Below, one piece after another: positions 48,101-54,100 of a DNA stretch of 64,000 bases; position 1 is the first letter of the stretch, and every line of letters starts with the position of its first letter. The position numbers and the translations under genes were made by a program. Under the pieces are notes generated by a model, which was given only the letters and a program-made list of their open reading frames with translations, was not told the DNA's origin and ran no database searches. The DNA comes from Trichostrongylus colubriformis (Eukaryota; Nematoda; Chromadorea; Rhabditida; Trichostrongylidae): assembly GCA_963978905.1 (NCBI GenBank), contig OZ022261.1, forward strand, positions 31,679,686 through 31,743,685. Direction: 5' to 3'.

Positions 48101-51100
48101 CCGGTCTTGACCTTTCCATTCCGTTTTTTTTCTTCATTTTCGTACCAGTGAACATCTGAACCTTTGTATTCAATAATTTTGTTGATATTCGGCCCTAGTC
48201 ACCCCTACCACTGCCTTTGAGCCAAAAGCTCTAACTGCAAATGCAGATGCTGCCAGTATTGAACTGCCTTCCGCAGTACGTTCGTTAGGTTATATTGCTG
48301 CGGAGGATACCACCATTTTTCCCCAACTTCACAGAAATCAGTTGACCGAAAGTTGAAAAAAAAGTTTGTTAATCGAGTAAGGCTACGATGGAGAGGCGGT
48401 TGCTCTCCTTCCCTCCCCCCCCCCCCCCCCCCCTTACTATGCGGTCAATCCACAATGGGAGCAGCAAAGCCCTCGAAGCAACAAGCGAAGCGATTCGCTC
48501 AGGATGTCCCCCTCATTACGATAGGACCCATCGATGAAAGTAAAGGATAAAGTTTTTTACATGAACAATCTCTTTTGGGATGCGCTGCGCATTCTAGTTC
48601 CATCCAGGATCGTGGCGACAGGCCAATGCGGCTTAGCTTATACAATGACTTGCGAGGCCCGGTCGATGTACAACTCAGTGCTTTTATCCCCTCAGACAAG
48701 TCTGGTACAGATCCACCGATCCGCAGGAATGGAAGGCCGGTTGGACTGGGCGGCACTGTTTGATGCGAGATTTGATCCCCGCACCATGAGAGTGGGAGGG
48801 CGCGCTTTTCCCATACGCTAATCCCCATCATCAGCAGTGGGAATAACGTAGAATAATTTTGTCGCCTGAAACTACTTTTCTGAAACGACTGCCCTCATGC
48901 CTCCTAGCAAAGGGTAACTTCCTTTGGTTGCTTCCATGCAACATGCAAAGAGCCGTTTTCCAATAAGCTTGTCGCGATTTGCACGAGGCACTTCCTGATG
49001 ATGCAGGGTGCTTTCTTAGCCCTTAGCCATGACAATAAGTAGCCACCCTGCCCAGCTACTTCCTCTCTTCGACCGGCCCGACCCATCATCTCTGCATTAT
49101 TTGGCAACCAACAACGAAACAAAAGAGGAAGTTCACTGGAGCGCGGTAACTTCTTTACGGCGGCCGTTTATTGTTCTCAGACAACATCCGTCTGTAATGA
49201 CGAAAATTCTATGTGGGTCGGGCAAAGAGATGTATGTACGTATGAACCTTAAAGCGGCCTTTTTTCCAAAGTGGATATGGATAGTCGTGTTAGCTAATTT
49301 TGAATAAGTGAAGGGTTTGTTGACAGATGGTTGGAAAAGAAGGATCCGACACTTGTCTAACTTCCGTTAGAGCGCACATCAAACAATTTTCTTCAATTGC
49401 ATCTGGTTTCCATAGTACTGTGAGCCCAGCAGGGCAGATCTTGAGTCGCTGAAATGAATGTTCCAAGGTGCAGGAGGGCCCAATGCGGCGTGGCGAAAAC
49501 TCGTAGCTTAATGCTCGTGGCGCAGCGCCGTATCTGTTCCTCCAGCACCATAGTCAAATATCATTTATCCCAAAAAAGGTCTTAAAATGTTGCGCAGTAA
49601 AGAAAGTGTACTTGACAGTGCAATAAAAACTGTAGCGTTTTTTTTTTGGATTCCAATCTCGTAAGTTTAGGTGATTCCTCAGTGTATACTACCAGCTTCA
49701 GCTGGCTTACCAGCTCATATAAAACCTCTGAAAAAATAACCTAGGCGTATTATACGACGGCAATTTTGAAACGCGATAATTTCGAAAGTGGCACCAAATA
49801 TTGAAAAGCAAAAGCCAAAAGCCATTGAAAAACGTGACTAGAAAAAAAGTTATCCCTAAACGTTATTTGATTGCACAAAAAAACGTTATTTCCACTTTCA
49901 GGGCGTTTGTCGTTTTCTCAGCATCCGGCTCTTTTTTTCTACCTCTTCTCGTTATGGTAGTAGTCTATGTGAAGATCTTCATAAGTGCACGGCAGCGAAT
50001 TCGAACCAATCGAGGTAGGTAATATTCCGGGTTTTTTATAATACATATAGAGGGGAAGCGTTTAGAGGCACTGTGAGGAGTAACTTGGTCTATTGTTCTA
50101 TAAAAATGAAGCTGATAGGCGGTATGGTGTAAAATCTCGAATGGCATGGAATGGCCAAAAATTCGAAAAACAGAACCTTCACTTATTTCGTTTTGAATTT
50201 TCTAATAGGCGTGTTTCCGGATGCGCTCCACTCCCGATCATATCAATTGGGAGTGGATCTGTGATGTGTAACGGTCATGAACAGCATCCGATGCGCCATT
50301 TTGGGAGTCTATGGCGGCAAGGGATTTGCATCTAATTCACTTGATTGAACATTGCTTCTGCTGGGAGATTAGCTGAATTCACTGAGCAGCCGCTTTTCAT
50401 CGCTAATTATATCGTTTTCACCTTCAGGCAGGTTAGCATTTGCAGCTGACGTTGCTAGCAACGTCACTTTGCAGTTATTCGGAAATCGTGACGTTCTTGA
50501 AGTATCTAATCTTTTTGAGAATTTGCCTACCTCACTGACCCACTCTCTGAATGACACTTTTTAGAATACATTTATGACGCTCCCCCTATTTATAGATATA
50601 AAAAGCAGTGTGAGAAGCTATGTTGTGAAAGAGTAGACTGGAAAACATGTCAGAAACAAATGCACAGGGTGCAGCAATGCACAGGGTGCAGCAGGAGCAG
50701 GCCTTGATGGAACCTTTACGGAATCAAAGACGAGCAAGTGGCGTAAGTGGGATTAGCCATGTGATGAAAGAATAGGCTCAAAAACATGTCAGAAACAAAC
50801 GTGCGTGGCCATCTACTTGCGTCCTTTATTAGATTACTTTGGACTCGATAAGGTTCCACCATAGTTCTTCAATTCACTTGCATTTGTGTTAGGAGTGTGT
50901 ACCCTCAACGTAATTCCGCATCGCTTCGTGTCGCATGTTAGGCTATGCGAAATTCAGGGATATTCCTATAGTTGATCCTTAAATTACATGGCCACTACAC
51001 ACGGCGCCTACCGTGTGACCTCTCTAGCACTCAACTATGGCTACACCCAACGCGCCCCCAAGGTTCCGTTCATACTCTGCAGGACGTGGCTGCGTGTCTC

Positions 51101-54100
51101 TGCGTCTCCGTCTATGTCAACCTGCCTCATTGCCTGCGTCATCTCTGCACCTCACTCGTGCCACTCCGCCTCGCTGTCTGTGAACGCAGCCACGCTCTGC
51201 CGGCGCTGGGTATGATCGCGGCCCAACTGGCATGCATCGCGTCGTACGCCACATATCTTCTGCGAAGTCATGGCGTAAGGACTTCTGTAAGTGCCAACTT
51301 GGAAAAGAGATTGAGCATCATCCTATAATCCGAATTACCCCACGTAATCTACTCCCACAGGACTTCGTGGCGCATCTGAATTGCATGGGAATCAGATTAT
51401 ATTCAAGCCCCTTTTTTGTCTGGATAACCTATCCTGTAAAGATGGAAGGCTTAGTTAGCCTGCACGTGTTCAAGTCCTTAAAATGCGGCGCGACGTCGAC
51501 AGCTACTGCAGCGCCTCCGATTAGAGATAATAGGTGGTAATTTTTCACTAAAACCTTTGCTTAACGTTTTTTTCGAAGTCGTGCAGGATGTAGTACGAGC
51601 GAATCGTTGAGTACCGGGTATTTTAGATTCCAATCGTATAACACGTTTTGGCGTTGTTTTCTATCTTGACCACTGTGTGTGGCGCCAGGGTAGAAGGGCA
51701 GAAGTGGTCTAGTGCTAAGTGGTGTCGCTCCTACTCGCATGGCCAGGAGATCAAATCCCGTTAGTCCAACCATTCCTTCAGAGTCGGCTAGTATGTAGCT
51801 ACCCAACACTGATTTTACCAACGGCTGGCCTCTATAATACATAGACCAGCTTTCAATCTTCGAATGGTATCTTCGAATAATAAAGGAGAAGAAGAACAAA
51901 TAATGAAGTAAAAATTGTAAGCTGAAAATCAAAAAATTCTTATGCGACCATGCGAATCTTATAGTTTTACAGGACGAAGTGCCTTGATGCGCATACAAAA
52001 CGCTTCTGTGGAGGAGCCTGAAGATCGCAGAAATTCGAAACGATTCTCTGTCGAAAGTGCCAAGACAGGTGGCCGTGTTGGTGAGAAAACTCCGTTGGTA
52101 CATAGCGAAGGTACCTCGGTGGTCGCCGTCATGACAAGTGCGGTTGGTCTTAGCTGAACGGTTATTAAATGACTATTTCCGAAAATCTTGATGGGGACAA
52201 ATTCGTGAAAAGTGTTGGAGTGATACCAGGAGAACTGAGGTGACGCACGCTAACAGTCCGCTGACACGCGTTTATACTTTGCACCGGCAGGGTGCGGCTG
52301 CGTTCATAGCCAGTGAGGCAGAGTGGCATGGGGGAGGTGCAGAGACGATGCAGGCAATGAGAGGGTGGCAAAGACGAAGCGCAGAGATACGCAGCCAGGC
52401 CCTGCCGCCGGCAACGCTAATGAACGCTGCCTAACTAAATACAGAAGTGCACTTTCAATTATTACGCCTCATGTTTTCCGGAACTGTTGTCCTTGGACTG
52501 GTGAACTGAGCGTGGACTTTTCCGTCTTCCCTACATTTTGAACCATGGGAAACATTCTCTGTCACCTCCGAGGTGGTTGTATCACAATCGGTTAGGAGTT
52601 GTGATGGAAGCTGTTTCTCAGTAAATTACAGTGTTACGTTAACAACTTTCTTAATGGGAAAATTAACAATTACGAAACTGATGGTTCGGTGATTTGGACG
52701 AGTTGCCCGGGCGACTTGCATTACGGTGGCACTGTGGCTCATGCGCCCCATTGGCAAGTTAGCTGCAAGTGCTACACAGTTGTAAAGTCGAATGATGCTT
52801 TCGTTTGAGTTTTAAGGACACCAGAAGGGATAAATTGCGCAGATTGTGGAATATTAAAGAAGGCTGCTCAGCAGTGTAACAATGAGAAAGAACGAAGTGG
52901 AATGGCGAAAAACCGGAGAAATGGGAACGAGGAATTCCCCACCGCCTTCTCTTTCGCGTCTCACTGTGTCACTAACTGGGGGTTGACTACAGGCAGGCCA
53001 GAGGCTGAATCAGCCGGCCGCGAATGTTGTCCCGCCCTCGCCCGCAACTCCCTCGGCGGATGAACGGCAGAGTGACTCACCGTGCCGCGGGATCGTGATA
53101 AGACCCCAAGCCGCGTGTTTTCAATACGAGTATCGCTGCACATGTGCATTCGATGCTCAATAACATGCATACTAACCTTATACTGCACCACCCCAGCAGT
53201 GGAAAAACAACTTGACTTGAAGACTGCCGCATTACTGTATCTTGAACTTGAAGACTGCCGCATTACTGTATTGATGTCTTTAAGTTGCCTGATGGTGTTA
53301 ACGTGGATCGAACCACAAGGACAATGAGATATCACAACAATGGCTGTGCAAGACGCGATCCGAAGGACATTTCGGTTAGTTTTGAAATGACTCAATCACT
53401 ATTTAGCCTGTTCATCAGTAAAAAACACATGCCTATGGCAATGGCATGTCGATATTTCTCCAGCATGATGATATTTACTGTTACTTTCCACTTCGTTATA
53501 TCGTGTGGACCACCTAACAAAAGTTGCAAAGGAAGAATATATCAGAGCATGCTTCATTTAGTGAAAAAATTAGCTAGGAGTCGACCATCTCGTTCAAGCA
53601 ATAGTTGACGTAGGAGCTCCAATCCGCATTATCGAGACTCTTTTTGATCATCTCTTTTCCAAAATTCATCTCAGAAATGCTTAGGGGTAAGGGTTGCGAC
53701 ATAGTAGGCAAGGGGTATGCGATAGAACACTGACGTTGAATAAAGTTGCATGTTGGCCGCGTCCCTTAGCGCCCAGCCAATTCACACTGGGGTCAGCAAG
53801 GCAAGTGTTATGAACGACGGCGAATAAGTCTAGGGTGGTGACCCAAATCAAGTGTCCTGCCGCACACACGTGGGCAATGGTCAAGCCATGAGCCACGTGC
53901 AAACCTTTGTAGAAGGATTTTTTCGAAACATCGCACCATTAAGGATGTTCCATCTGACAGTCTTTTCGGCACAGCAGGACTATTGAAGGTAACGGTTATC
54001 AAACCCAATCTCTCTGGAGTTTTGCTGTCGGCATATTATATTTTACGTTCGGCCTGAATAGAGACCACGAACTTTCGACCATTTGAATTGCCGTGATTAC

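Larger units (their letters stand above)
45420..49901 (+). other. Receptor intron 5, repeat-rich
   Basis: The largest confirmed intron (4,482 bp). It carries an inverted pair at 45,711-45,760 and 46,602-46,649, a direct pair 900 bp apart (about 45,931-46,030 and 46,831-46,930, sharing GAAAAGCAATTC, ACGGCCA, TACTAATTG and CCTTATGCCT), C runs at 46,083-46,092 and 48,415-48,433, and a MITE at 47,906-48,219. No other gene seen. Confidence 0.7.
50015..51972 (+). other. Receptor intron 6
   Basis: 1,958 bp, GTAGGT...TTTACAG. It holds the left arm of the inverted pair that flanks exon 7 and a SINE-like unit at about 51,705-51,762. No other gene recognised. Confidence 0.7.

Noticed and set aside
53550..53608. 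Basic Ser-rich stretch as the missing ICL3 exon
   Set aside because: The acceptor at 53,550 gives phase 0, which does not join exon 7, and the phase that would join meets a stop. Kept only as something to test.
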